Counted from the first letter of the stretch, positions 48,355 through 57,299 are shown. The stretch: DNA of 64,000 nt from Devosia ginsengisoli (GCF_007859655.1 NZ_CP042304.1:3722501-3786500), one strand, 5' to 3'. The notes: generated by a model not told the origin, from the sequence alone. Numbers and translations are program-made.

Positions 48355-49875
48355 ATGAATAAACCTGAATTCGTCGGCCAGCGGACCAAGTCTCCGTACA
48401 AGGCGAAATACGGCAATTATATCGGCGGGCAGTGGGTGGACGCGCTCGACGGCGAGACCTTCGAGAACACCTCGCCAGTCACTGGGCAGGTGATTTGCGA
48501 AGTCGCGCGCTCCAAGGCGGCGGATGTCGAGCGGGCGCTGGATGCGGCCCATAAGGCCGCGCCGGGCTGGGGCCAAACCTCGGTGGCGCAGCGCGCGGTG
48601 ATGCTCAACAAGATTGCCGATCGCATGGAAGAACATCTCGACGAGATCGCGCTGGCCGAGACCTGGGACAATGGCAAGCCAATTCGTGAGACGACTGCTG
48701 CCGATATTCCGCTGGCGATCGACCACTTCCGCTATTTCGCCGGTGCCATCCGCGCCCAGGAGGGCGGCATTTCCGAACTTGACCATGACACGGTGGCTTA
48801 TCATTTCCACGAGCCCCTCGGCGTCGTGGGGCAGATTATTCCGTGGAACTTCCCTATCCTGATGGCGGTCTGGAAACTGGCGCCCGCGCTAGCGGCAGGC
48901 AATGCCGTGGTGCTCAAGCCTGCCGAGCAGACGCCGGCATCAATCCTCTTTCTCATGGAATTGATCGAAGACATCCTGCCGCCCGGCGTGGTCAATATCG
49001 TCAACGGCTTTGGCCTTGAAGCCGGCAAGCCGCTGGCCAGCTCGAACCGCATCGCCAAGATCGCCTTTACCGGCGAGACCACGACGGGCCGGCTGATCAT
49101 GCAATATGCCAGCCAGAACCTGATCCCGGTGACGCTGGAACTGGGTGGCAAATCGCCGAACATCTTCTTTGCCGACGTATTGGCCGAAGACGATGATTTC
49201 TTCGACAAGGCGCTCGAGGGCTTTGCCATGTTCGCGCTCAATCAGGGCGAGGTGTGTACCTGCCCGAGCCGCGCCCTGATCCAGGAAAGCGTCTATGACC
49301 GCTTCATGGAACGGGCGATCAAGCGGGTGGAAGCCATCAAGCAGGGTTCTCCCTTCGAGATGAGCACGATGATCGGGGCCCAGGCCTCGTCCGAGCAACT
49401 CGAGAAAATTCTCTCCTATCTCGATATCGGCCGGCAGGAAGGCGCCACGGTGCTGACTGGCGGCGAGCGCAACAATCTGGGTGGCGAGCTGGCGGGTGGT
49501 TACTACGTCAAGCCGACGGTGTTTGCTGGCAACAACAAGATGCGCATTTTCCAGGAGGAAATCTTTGGCCCGGTGGTCTCGGTGACGACCTTCAAGACCG
49601 ATGCCGAAGCCCTCGAGATCGCCAATGACACGCTTTATGGCCTGGGCGCCGGCGTGTGGACGCGTGATGCCAACCGGGCCTATCGCTTCGGCCGAGGCAT
49701 CCAGGCGGGGCGCGTGTGGACCAATTGCTATCACGCCTATCCTGCCCATGCCGCCTTTGGTGGTTACAAGCAGAGCGGCATCGGACGCGAAAACCACCGC
49801 ATGATGCTTGACCACTACCAGCAGACCAAGAACATGCTGGTGAGCTACTCGCCCAAGAAGCTGGGCTTCTTCTAA
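48355..49875 (+). CDS. Aldehyde dehydrogenase (acetaldehyde type, AcoD-like)
   Basis: A 506-residue NAD-dependent aldehyde dehydrogenase. It has [20 protein letters not shown], the [12 protein letters not shown] segment with the general-base Glu, and catalytic Cys 301 in [11 protein letters not shown], with a second cysteine two residues on. The N-terminus [12 protein letters not shown] and the C-terminus [13 protein letters not shown] are typical of the AldB/AcoD/ExaC group oxidising acetaldehyde and other short aldehydes. It is driven by the sigma-54 promoter and followed by DUF779, a known companion. GGGAGG precedes the ATG. Confidence 0.93.
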   Translation: MNKPEFVGQRTKSPYKAKYGNYIGGQWVDALDGETFENTSPVTGQVICEVARSKAADVERALDAAHKAAPGWGQTSVAQRAVMLNKIADRMEEHLDEIALAETWDNGKPIRETTAADIPLAIDHFRYFAGAIRAQEGGISELDHDTVAYHFHEPLGVVGQIIPWNFPILMAVWKLAPALAAGNAVVLKPAEQTPASILFLMELIEDILPPGVVNIVNGFGLEAGKPLASSNRIAKIAFTGETTTGRLIMQYASQNLIPVTLELGGKSPNIFFADVLAEDDDFFDKALEGFAMFALNQGEVCTCPSRALIQESVYDRFMERAIKRVEAIKQGSPFEMSTMIGAQASSEQLEKILSYLDIGRQEGATVLTGGERNNLGGELAGGYYVKPTVFAGNNKMRIFQEEIFGPVVSVTTFKTDAEALEIANDTLYGLGAGVWTRDANRAYRFGRGIQAGRVWTNCYHAYPAHAAFGGYKQSGIGRENHRMMLDHYQQTKNMLVSYSPKKLGFF

Positions 49876-49893
49876 GCCGCTCCTCCCTGAGCG

Positions 49894-49919
49894 GGCGCCC
49901 GGGGAGAGCTCCGGGCGCC
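49894..49919 (+). promoter_or_regulatory. GC-rich hairpin after the aldehyde dehydrogenase gene
   Basis: GGCGCCCGG pairs with CCGGGCGCC around an eight-base loop, 18 bases after the stop. No T-run follows, so read-through into DUF779 is likely partial. Confidence 0.55.
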
Positions 49920-50005
49920 AGAAATCATTCCGGCGGGAAGAGCCCTAACCCCACTCTCTCCCTGGCCACCTCCCGCTGGAATGATCGTCGAGCAAGGAAC
50001 CCGCC

Positions 50006-50404
50006 ATGACTGATCTCGTTCCGCGCGTCGTCGCCACCGACGCCGCCTTAAGTCTCATCGCCACCATCACGGCCCGCCATGGGCCGGTTATGTTTCATCA
50101 GTCCGGCGGGTGTTGTGATGGCTCGTCGCCGATGTGCTATCCTGAAGGCGAATTCATCGTCGGCGACCATGACGTCAAGATGGGTGATATCGGCAGCGCT
50201 CCCTTCTACATGTCACCCAGCCAGTTCGAATATTGGCAGCATACCCAGTTGATCATCGATGCGATTCCAGGTCGTGGCGGCATGTTCAGTCTCGATAATG
50301 GCACCGAGCGGCGGTTCCTCACGCGCTCCCGCTTGTTCACCGATGACGAGTACGCACGCCTTGGGCCAATAGCACGGCGAGGAACGCCAACACTCTTTTC
50401 CTGA
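50006..50404 (+). CDS. DUF779 domain-containing protein
   Basis: A 132-residue protein of the DUF779 family. The cysteine-rich signature FHQSGGCCDGSSPMCYP (Cys 36, 37 and 44) and the central DIGSAPFYMSPSQFEYW are characteristic. The family is often encoded beside acetaldehyde dehydrogenase, as here, but no biochemical role is established. It lies 130 bases after the dehydrogenase gene, on the same strand. Confidence 0.88.
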   Translation: MTDLVPRVVATDAALSLIATITARHGPVMFHQSGGCCDGSSPMCYPEGEFIVGDHDVKMGDIGSAPFYMSPSQFEYWQHTQLIIDAIPGRGGMFSLDNGTERRFLTRSRLFTDDEYARLGPIARRGTPTLFS

Positions 50405-50988
50405 AGCCTTGTCTCTTGTGCGGAGTGACTGATGCTGAAGTTTGGTCCATTGCGATTTTTTGATTTTGCATTCTCACATCAGGTGACAATCCAGGTCATG
50501 TCCGTTTTCTCGTTGATGCAATAATCCGTTGAATGACCGAAATGGGGCGCGTTGGGGATCGGCAGGTCTCGACCCCATTGTCGCCGTTCGGAGCGCCGCG
50601 TTCGGCACCCGAAACCTGCCGTTCATTCATTTCACCCGACGGCAAAGCCGGGGCCGTCTGCTGAAGAGGTCATCAGGGAAATCAAGCGGCTCTTCAAGAT
50701 TGAAAAGAACCCACCCACTGTTACCCGCGCCGAAGGTCGCCTCACGCGGCGCGGTGGCTTCTTGAAGAGTACGGCCTCGTCACCGACGACTATCACCGCA
50801 CACGATGGGTGTGGTTCGCTGTGACCTTCACCGCAATCTGGCGCAATTTCTCCAGCGCTAAGTGGCGGATTGCGGGCGAGATCTCGAAGAAAAGTAGAAC
50901 GGACGTTCGAGCGTGATGCCGCGAAAGTCTGGTCTGAGCCCAAAGTGACGAATGCTGCACGATGGGCGAATGTCGATTACCGACCTCA
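50405..50988. other. Decayed region with coding remnants
   Basis: No intact gene is seen in 584 bases. Around 50660-50730 a frame reads PSAEEVIREIKRLFKIEKN, and after a frame change 50757-50914 is open with WLLEEYGLVTDDYHRTRWVW, ending at TGA. The two may be parts of one broken gene of unknown kind. The segment GGGGCGCGTTGG near 50545 resembles 58663, another gene-poor stretch. Confidence 0.4.
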
Positions 50989-51861
50989 CTACGCCAGCGT
51001 GCGCGTCATCTCACGGATCAGATCATTTGTCTCTGGTCTCGTCGTTTGGTGCCGATATCGAAGAGCCAAAACAGTTCTTGATAATTCAAGACCATCGATG
51101 GGTTTCGACACCAAGCCCATGTCCGAAGGAATAGCGGTGGCTGGCAGGATCACCGCACCTGACCCTTGTCGCGCCAGTTCAACCAACCAATCCACGCGAT
51201 TTGACCGATAGGCCGCGTAGAGTTCATGACCATGATCCGCGCAGGTTCCATGCAAAGTATCCCGCATTTCGCAATTTAGGCGGTCAAGCATGTCAGTTTT
51301 AGCAAGAGTCGAAAGAGAGATCGCACTTAGTTCAGACAACGGATGCGACTTTGACACCACGACCTTGTAGTCCTCTTCATAGAGATGGTCTATGCGATAG
51401 AGGTCTTCACTGACCTTCTCTGCGGTGACTACAACGTCAAATTCACCATCTCGTAACCCGGCAAGAAGCTCGGAGGTTGACGCCACGATCAATTCTATTT
51501 CGGCTTGCGGCAATCGCGTACGAGTACGCTCCATAGCTGCCGAAATCCTGTTGTGGCCAATCGTTTCTCCGACACCGACAGAGATTGGCACCCGCTCCAA
51601 GCGCATATGACGGACCGCCTCCGCCTTCGCCTGTCTCGTCTCATCATGAGCCTTCTGCAATCTTGGCTGCATGAGTTTACCCAGCGTCGTCAGCCTGCAT
51701 CCCGCACGGTCCCTGACAAACAGGTCACCTCCAAGCTCGTCTTCAAGTTTCTTGATCGCAGTCGTCAAGGAAGGCTGGGAGACATTGGAGGCGCTGGCTG
51801 CGTGGGTGAAGTTTCGGTGCTCGCAGACAGCGAGAAAATACCTGATCTGGTTCATTTCCAT
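50989..51861 (-). CDS. LysR family transcriptional regulator
   Basis: A 290-residue LysR regulator. The helix-turn-helix MNQIRYFLAVCEHRNFTHAA to QPSLTTAIKKLEDELGG is standard, followed by LFVRDRAGCRLT and a two-lobed effector-binding domain. The ATG at 51861 has GGAG eight bases upstream. It is divergent from the secreted repeat-protein gene at 52022 with a T-N11-A site in the gap, so it probably controls that gene. The effector is unknown. Its composition is less GC-rich than the core. Confidence 0.88.
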   Translation of the reverse strand: MEMNQIRYFLAVCEHRNFTHAASASNVSQPSLTTAIKKLEDELGGDLFVRDRAGCRLTTLGKLMQPRLQKAHDETRQAKAEAVRHMRLERVPISVGVGETIGHNRISAAMERTRTRLPQAEIELIVASTSELLAGLRDGEFDVVVTAEKVSEDLYRIDHLYEEDYKVVVSKSHPLSELSAISLSTLAKTDMLDRLNCEMRDTLHGTCADHGHELYAAYRSNRVDWLVELARQGSGAVILPATAIPSDMGLVSKPIDGLELSRTVLALRYRHQTTRPETNDLIREMTRTLA

Positions 51862-51909
51862 CGCCGCATTCTCCGTTACATCTTCAGCCACACCATCAAA
51901 CCAACTTCA

Positions 51910-51934
51910 ATAGTCAATGTCTATCAAAGAATAG
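51910..51934. promoter_or_regulatory. Candidate LysR box in divergent gap
   Basis: ATAG-TCAATGT-CTAT at 51910-51924 is a T-N11-A dyad, and CTAT-CAAAGA-ATAG at 51921-51934 overlaps it. The sites lie between the LysR gene and its likely target. Confidence 0.5.
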
Positions 51935-52021
51935 AATTTCGGAATTGGGTTCGGGCGCATTCGGCATGGGACAAGAGTGCATCAAAACCAAACATGAAGC
52001 ACTTCAAATCAGGAGGCGACC

Positions 52022-52741
52022 ATGAAAACGCAAATCCTTCAAACAGTCGCCGCACTGGCGCTGATCACAACTTCTGCAACTGCACAGGACAACCCAATGG
52101 TAAATCATACAGCCAGCTACATCGCCATGCCGGCCGCCGAAGGCCAGACCGGAGCTTTCGCGGAGTTTCTGGCTGGTGCCGCAGCGATCGTGCGGGACAC
52201 AGAGCCGGGCACCGTCCTTTGGTTTGCTCTGCAAGCCGATGACACCCTCGCAATCTTTGACATCTTCGCAGACGAAGAAGCACGCGACGCTCACTTCTCA
52301 GGAGCGGTTGCTGCGGCTTTGAACCAAAACGCCGACGCACTGGTCGACGGCGGATGGGACGACGGTGTTGTCGCGAATATCAACAACTCCGATGTCCTGT
52401 CGGTCAAGGCGCCGGTTGATCTCTCCACGGCAACAACCGCAACTTACATCAAGCTCGAAGCTGCTCCAGGTAAAGGCCCCGAATTGGCAGCCTTGCTGAC
52501 CGCCGCCGGCCCCATCGTCGCAGAAACTGAACCCAAGACATTGTTCTGGGCGGCGCTGCAGATTGACGAGACCAACTTCGCCATCTTCGACATCTTTGCC
52601 GACAACTCTGGCCGCGAAGCGCACTTTGCCGGACAAGTCGCCGGACTCCTGAATGAAAAGGCTTCAATATTGATCTCAGGTGGATGGGACGACGGTGTGG
52701 TGGCAAACGTCCACAATTTCGAAATCCTCGCTACCAAGTAA
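52022..52741 (+). CDS. Secreted tandem-repeat protein, antibiotic-biosynthesis-monooxygenase-like
   Basis: A 239-residue protein with a signal peptide (MKTQILQTVAALALITTSAT, cleavage near residue 21) and two copies of one domain of about 100 residues (30-130 and 135-238). Each copy contains a T-E-P stretch, W-F/A-A-L-Q, AIFDIFAD, an R-x-A-H-F segment and GGWDDGVVAN. This is the dimeric alpha-beta-barrel (ABM/quinol monooxygenase) pattern, fused in tandem so that one chain could form the usual dimer. Its role outside the cytoplasm is unknown. AGGAGG lies seven bases before the ATG. The LysR gene is divergent. Confidence 0.78.
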   Translation: MKTQILQTVAALALITTSATAQDNPMVNHTASYIAMPAAEGQTGAFAEFLAGAAAIVRDTEPGTVLWFALQADDTLAIFDIFADEEARDAHFSGAVAAALNQNADALVDGGWDDGVVANINNSDVLSVKAPVDLSTATTATYIKLEAAPGKGPELAALLTAAGPIVAETEPKTLFWAALQIDETNFAIFDIFADNSGREAHFAGQVAGLLNEKASILISGGWDDGVVANVHNFEILATK

Positions 52742-52825
52742 TCTCGAGGTGACTTGAGAAAGAAGTGCCCGGTGCAACCCATCGGGCGCTTTGCTGTTTG
52801 AATTTAGATTCACGCCAAAGCGGCC

Positions 52826-53101
52826 GTGCCGGAACTGGCAAGCGAAGCTCGCACTCGCGTCCGGCTTGGAAAGGGCGGCTATCGGCGGGAACATGTCCGC
52901 GCCTTCGCCCAACACGCCGAGATCGCGGACGAAGCGATCTACATCAAGGTCAGCAAAAAACACCCTATTGAGGACGCCGGTAGTCACCAAAGGAGGGAAG
53001 TCGGCGAGAATCGGCGTTCCCGATTTTTACCAAAGTGGCGGACCGGGTGGGGTTCGAACATATACGCCGGAATAATCGGCTTGCGCTTGGCTAGGCCGTG
53101 A
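52826..53101 (+). pseudogene. Relic of a serine recombinase C-terminus
   Basis: An open stretch encodes PELASEARTRVRLGKGGYRR and AFAQHAEIADEAIYIKVSKK, which resembles the last part of resolvase/recombinase proteins (YRRDHLRALAQRVEV-like, then a GSK-like turn and a WRRRW-type end; here PKWRTGWGSN). No recombinase catalytic domain or start is present. I read it as a remnant of a mobile element. The match is from memory of the family, so confidence is moderate. Confidence 0.5.
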
Positions 53102-53518
53102 GCAATGTCGGCTTTCGGGACGCCGCAAGCGGCAGTCGAACGGCCGGATAGGAGGCGCATTGTGGTCGAAGTACAGTAGCCTGCTGAACGGCCGCTTTCC
53201 CGGCTTGGGCCCCAGAAGCGGTCGGCAGCTTGCCACCCCAAATAAGCCATTCCTAAGAAGAGGAACAACATGTTTGCCGGAGGCGGAACGTCATGAAGGT
53301 GCCCAAAAACCGGGGATTCAAACGTTACATGCACGACTCATGCTGGGGCCGACCCCCTGCAATGGTTGTGTCCCATGCCAGGCGCAATGATTTGAATGGC
53401 TTAGCCGTTAAGCCGTAGATGCTGCCCTGGTCGGCATTTGCCCCTGTCTTTCGGCGCACCAATGCCATCTCTGGAAAGAAGCCGCAGGCCACGGAAACGG
53501 GTAATATCGACTATGAGA
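53102..53518. other. Gene-poor region after recombinase relic
   Basis: No gene is supported. AATGTCGGCTTTC at about 53104 recurs at 58617 in another gene-poor gap, so a dispersed non-coding repeat may be present. The stretch 52742-52825 before the relic is also empty. Confidence 0.4.
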
Positions 53519-54388
53519 CTAAACGCGGCGGGCTTGTGAAAGGTCTTGCCGTGCGTCTCTAATGATCGACCATGCCGATTGCAGGAACAGGCCCGCCACG
53601 GCGAAGGCAACCAGCAAATCCGGCCATGGATTATTGAGCCACCAAACGAGAGCAGCAGCAGCGACAACGGCCAGATTGCCAATTGCGTCATTGCGCGAGA
53701 ACAGCCATACGGCCCGCATATTGGCATCTCCTTTTCGGTGCGGGATCAGCACCACGGCAGCCAGCACGTTGACGATGAAAGCCACGAAAGCAAACCCCGC
53801 CATCAGCATGGTTTGCGGTTCATGCTCGACAAACACCCGGTAGGCGGTCGAGCCGATCACGCCGAAGCCGAGCAGGGCTAGAAACACGCCTTGCAGCAGG
53901 GCTGCTTTAGCGCGGGCAGCAAGACCCCATCCGACAGCGATCAGGCCGAGAAATGAAATCAGACCATCCCCGATAAAGTCGAGGGAGTCGGCTTGAAGGG
54001 CTTGTGATCCTGACAGGATTGAGCCGCCAATCTCGATAATGCCATATCCGACATTGAGCAGGACGACGATCCAGAGCGCCCGTTTATACGCCGGGGTGAC
54101 GTGCGACAGGTCGGGAATTTGGTCGTCGTCATCATCATCGCCCGCGCCTTCGGCCTTGTGTTGGCCTAGGCGGTCGAGTTGATAGCCAAGGTCGGTTATG
54201 GCGGATTCCACCACTGGCAGACGCCGCGCCGGGTCATCGACTTTTAGCGTCATGATCTGGGAGGCAATCGACACCTTCACATCATTGACGCCATCGACCT
54301 TGCGGGTCGCGCCCTCGATCTTGGCGGCACAGGACGAGCAGTCCATCCCGGTCACATGATAGCGGACTGTGTCGGTTGCGGCGGCCAT
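53519..54388 (-). CDS. Cation diffusion facilitator with N-terminal HMA domain
   Basis: A 289-residue inner-membrane metal exporter. Residues 1-75 are a heavy-metal-associated domain with GMDCSSCAAKIE (Cys 17 and Cys 20). An acidic linker (GAGDDDDDDQIPD) leads to a CDF membrane domain with ALQADSLDFIGDGLISF and FSRNDAIGNLAVVAAAALVW, which carry the metal-site Asp/Asn residues. The acidic stretch may replace the usual His-rich loop. Zinc, cadmium or lead are possible substrates. It is divergent from a MerR regulator, with the operator in the gap. The ATG at 54388 excludes an upstream extension. Confidence 0.88.
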   Translation of the reverse strand: MAAATDTVRYHVTGMDCSSCAAKIEGATRKVDGVNDVKVSIASQIMTLKVDDPARRLPVVESAITDLGYQLDRLGQHKAEGAGDDDDDDQIPDLSHVTPAYKRALWIVVLLNVGYGIIEIGGSILSGSQALQADSLDFIGDGLISFLGLIAVGWGLAARAKAALLQGVFLALLGFGVIGSTAYRVFVEHEPQTMLMAGFAFVAFIVNVLAAVVLIPHRKGDANMRAVWLFSRNDAIGNLAVVAAAALVWWLNNPWPDLLVAFAVAGLFLQSAWSIIRDARQDLSQARRV

Positions 54389-54410
54389 GGTCGATCCTCG
54401 AAATTCTAGC

Positions 54411-54451
54411 CTTGTTATGCTACAACCTGTAGTCACTACAGGAGCAAGACG
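54411..54451 (-). promoter_or_regulatory. MerR-type promoter and operator of the CDF gene
   Basis: CCTGTAGT-C-ACTACAGG (54426-54442) is a perfect 8-bp-arm dyad. Read toward the CDF gene, TTGCTC and TAGCAT flank it with exactly 19 bases between, the stretched spacer that MerR-family activators untwist. Confidence 0.85.
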
Positions 54452-54456
54452 AAAAG

Positions 54457-54846
54457 ATGCAGATTGGCGACTTATCCCGACAGGCAGGCGTGAACATCGA
54501 AACAATCCGCTATTACGAGCGCATCGGGGTTTTGCCCAAGCCTGCCCGCCAATCCAACGGACGGCGCACTTACAGCACCGTCGATGCAGAGCGGCTGGGC
54601 TTTATCCGCCATGCCCGCGATCTTGGTTTCGATCTGCCAAGTGTTCGGGTGTTGCTGGCTTTGCAGGAGCAACCCGAAGCATCGTGCGAGGACGCGAGCC
54701 GCATTGCACAGGGACAGCTTGAGGAAGTCGAAAGACGCATCGCCCGCTTGCTCTCTTTGCGCGACGAGTTGGCCCGCATGGTAGGTGAATGTCATCAGGG
54801 GCGCGTTTCGGAGTGCCGCGTGATTGAGGCGCTTTCAGTAAGCTGA
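54457..54846 (+). CDS. MerR family metal-responsive regulator (ZntR/CadR-like)
   Basis: A 129-residue regulator. The MerR helix-turn-helix is MQIGDLSRQAGVNIETIRYYE and RTYSTVDAERLGFI, followed by a dimerisation helix. The metal site is built from Cys 77 (EASCEDA), Cys 112 with His 113 (ECHQG) and Cys 120, matching the spacing in ZntR and relatives rather than CueR or SoxR. It probably senses Zn, Cd or Pb and activates the divergent CDF exporter through the 19-bp-spacer promoter. Confidence 0.92.
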   Translation: MQIGDLSRQAGVNIETIRYYERIGVLPKPARQSNGRRTYSTVDAERLGFIRHARDLGFDLPSVRVLLALQEQPEASCEDASRIAQGQLEEVERRIARLLSLRDELARMVGECHQGRVSECRVIEALSVS

Positions 54847-55310
54847 ACTGAATAATCTCACTATGACCATGAGCGGGGCCGTCGCCTTTCCGCCCCATTC
54901 CGGGCGATGTGCAGGACGTTGGAAAGGTAGCGAGTTAGGTGAATACATCATCAAAACTATCGAAAGCCGACTTTCTGTTATGTTACATACATGGCTAATG
55001 TCAGGGCCAGCCCGCAGCAAATGGTTATGGTCATAGCGGGCGCGGCCGGAGGAGAAGTTTATTCAATAAACTTTCCAGCCCACCTGTGGCAGCAGACGAC
55101 CCCATATCGGTCATCAACGATGACTGATGTACGCCCGAGAGCTGACATTCAGATGAGGCACACTTCGTCGTTTGGCGGCGGTCATTGGGGGCAGTGCGAG
55201 CCTCTTGCGCGGCTGAGTGCCTCATATCACCGATACTGCTTTCCCGAGCTGGAGCTGCGTGAGCGTGATAGGAATAGTGCTTGCAAAGCCTGACCTGACT
55301 CGAACCCGGA
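54847..55310. other. Gap with an isolated 19-bp dyad
   Basis: I see no supported gene in these 464 bases. At 55055-55073, AAGTTTATT and AATAAACTT are perfect complements around one C, an AT-rich operator-like dyad in a GC-rich setting, 238 bases before the P-type ATPase gene. An open frame at 54991-55293 lacks any recognisable features. Confidence 0.5.
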
Positions 55311-57197
55311 ATGACACGCCTGATGCCCCCGTCACTGCGAAGCCGCCTGAATGTTGCCCTGCTGGTCGTAGCCCTGTCAGGGCTGGTTTCAGGCTTGGGT
55401 CTGATGTGGGCCAGCAACAACGAGCTTGCCAGGATTGCGTGGTTCGTTGGCGTCGTTCCTGTCCTCGCAGCCCTTCTTGTCGAAATCGTCCGCAGTCTTG
55501 CCAAGGGCGAAGTGGGCTTGGATATCGTGGCCGCACTTTCAATGTCGGCCGCCTTGTTTTTTGGTGAGACGCTGGCGGCGGCCGTCGTTGCCCTGATGTA
55601 TTCAGGCGGCACGTTCCTCGAGAGCTTTGCGGAAGGCAGAGCCCGTCGCGAAATGAGCCAGCTGCTGTCCCGCGTGCCACGGACCGCCACCCGGCACCGA
55701 GACGGCAAGCTCGAAGAGGTGCCGCTCGACGCTATCGAGCCGAGCGATCTGCTCCTGATCCGACAGGGCGACGTGGCGGCCGTGGATGGTGCTGTTGAAA
55801 GCAGCACGGCGATGTTGGATCAGTCAGCACTGACAGGCGAGTCGATGCCGGTGCGGCTTGGCCGTGGCCAGAATGTGATGAGCGGCTCGACCAATGCAGG
55901 CGAGGCGTTCGATCTTCGGGTTACGCGACGCGCCTCGGAAAGCACTTATGCCGGGATCGTGCGGCTGGTCGAGGCGGCCCAGGCATCAAAGGCGCCGATG
56001 GCTGAACTCGCCGACCGCTATTCCCTGCTGTTCCTGCTCATCACCGTGATCCTTGCAACGCTGGCGTGGTGGTTCACCGGCGACCCCATACGCGCTGTGG
56101 CGGTCCTTGTGGTCGCAACACCTTGCCCGTTGATCTTGGCTGTTCCGGTGGCGCTTGTGGCAGGGCTGTCGCGGGCAGCGCAGTTTGGCGTGCTGATCAA
56201 GGGCGCCAGGCCGCTTGAAGCGCTCGCCAGCATCCGGACGCTGGTATTGGACAAGACCGGCACCCTTACGGATGGACGCCCCCAGATCGTTTCGATCGAT
56301 ACGATTGAGAGCGTGCGCGAGGAAGAACTGCTGTTCCTGGCCGCTTCGCTTGAACAGGCGTCCAAACATCCGATGGCGCAAGCCATCGTGACATCGGCGC
56401 GCGAGCGCGGAAGCGTCCTGCGCATTCCCGGGGAGGTTGTGGAGGTCCCAGGAGAAGGCCTTGAGGGTACGGTTGATGGCCGCAAGGTTGTGGTTGGCGG
56501 CGCAAGCTTTGTCGCGCATCGCATTGGCAGCGCCGTACCCGAAAGCCGCATTCTCGATGCTGGCGCCGCTCTTGTCGCAGTGGCAATTGACGGAAAGCTC
56601 GCCGGACACATCACTATGGCCGATGCATTGCGCTCGGGAACACAAGGGCTGCTGGCAGGCCTACGGCGCTTGGGCATATCCCGGATCATGCTGGCGACCG
56701 GCGATCGGCGCGCTGTGGCCGACGCCATCACGGCTGGATTGAACCTCGATGCAGTCCACGCCCAGATGACGCCTGACCAGAAAGTGCAGCTGATCCTGAC
56801 CGAAAGGGAAGGCCATGCTCCTGTGATGATGGTGGGTGACGGCGTCAATGATGCGCCGGCGCTGGCCGCGGCGGATGTCGGGGTGGCGATGGGCGCGCGT
56901 GGCGCTGCCGCCTCTGCAGAGGCAGCCGATGTCGTCCTGCTGGTCGATCACCTCGATCGCCTGCTGCCCGGGATCGAAATAGCGCAAGGCGCGCGGCGGA
57001 TTGCGCTGCAGAGCGTTGCTGTCGGCATCGGCCTGTCGGTCGCAGGCATGATCGCTGCGGCGCTTGGCTACCTGACGCCAGTTCAGGGGGCGCTGCTGCA
57101 GGAGGCCATAGACGTCGCCGTCATTCTCAATGCCCTGCGAGCGTTGCGGATCAAACCACATGCGCTTCCCACGCCAGATATTGCTACCGCGTCCTAG
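55311..57197 (+). CDS. Heavy-metal P1B-type ATPase without HMA domain
   Basis: A 628-residue metal-pumping ATPase. The A-domain loop is LTGESMPV, the membrane metal-site motif is TPCP (residues 270-273, in place of CPC or SPC), the phosphorylated Asp 314 is in DKTGTLTDG, the P1B-specific HP pair is in SKHPMAQAI and the hinge is GDGVNDAPAL. There is no N-terminal metal-binding domain; the chain starts directly with membrane helices. It exports a transition metal from the cytoplasm, but the TPCP motif does not fit the best-known subclasses, so the ion is uncertain. Confidence 0.9.
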   Translation: MTRLMPPSLRSRLNVALLVVALSGLVSGLGLMWASNNELARIAWFVGVVPVLAALLVEIVRSLAKGEVGLDIVAALSMSAALFFGETLAAAVVALMYSGGTFLESFAEGRARREMSQLLSRVPRTATRHRDGKLEEVPLDAIEPSDLLLIRQGDVAAVDGAVESSTAMLDQSALTGESMPVRLGRGQNVMSGSTNAGEAFDLRVTRRASESTYAGIVRLVEAAQASKAPMAELADRYSLLFLLITVILATLAWWFTGDPIRAVAVLVVATPCPLILAVPVALVAGLSRAAQFGVLIKGARPLEALASIRTLVLDKTGTLTDGRPQIVSIDTIESVREEELLFLAASLEQASKHPMAQAIVTSARERGSVLRIPGEVVEVPGEGLEGTVDGRKVVVGGASFVAHRIGSAVPESRILDAGAALVAVAIDGKLAGHITMADALRSGTQGLLAGLRRLGISRIMLATGDRRAVADAITAGLNLDAVHAQMTPDQKVQLILTEREGHAPVMMVGDGVNDAPALAAADVGVAMGARGAAASAEAADVVLLVDHLDRLLPGIEIAQGARRIALQSVAVGIGLSVAGMIAAALGYLTPVQGALLQEAIDVAVILNALRALRIKPHALPTPDIATAS

Positions 57198-57285
57198 GAG
57201 GATAGTGTTGAGCCGCTTTTCGCATCCTGAAGTCCACAGCATGTGTCGGATCTTCGGGGTTAGCGCCGGATAGCGCGGAGGTCGG

Positions 57286-57299
57286 TTGATCTCGATCAA
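57286..57299 (+). promoter_or_regulatory. FNR/FixK-type box TTGAT-N4-ATCAA
   Basis: TTGATCTCGATCAA matches the anaerobox consensus perfectly, 47 bases before the SDR start. It suggests activation of the SDR-cytochrome c pair by an FnrN/FixK/Dnr-type regulator at low oxygen. No such regulator is in the window. Confidence 0.8.

Noticed and set aside
54991..55293. Plus-strand frame of 100 codons before the P-type ATPase gene
   Set aside because: No ribosome binding site, no recognisable features, and it spans the AT-rich dyad.
55031..55807. Minus-strand frame of 258 codons across the ATPase start
   Set aside because: Mostly antisense to the P-type ATPase gene; Ser/Arg-rich shadow composition.
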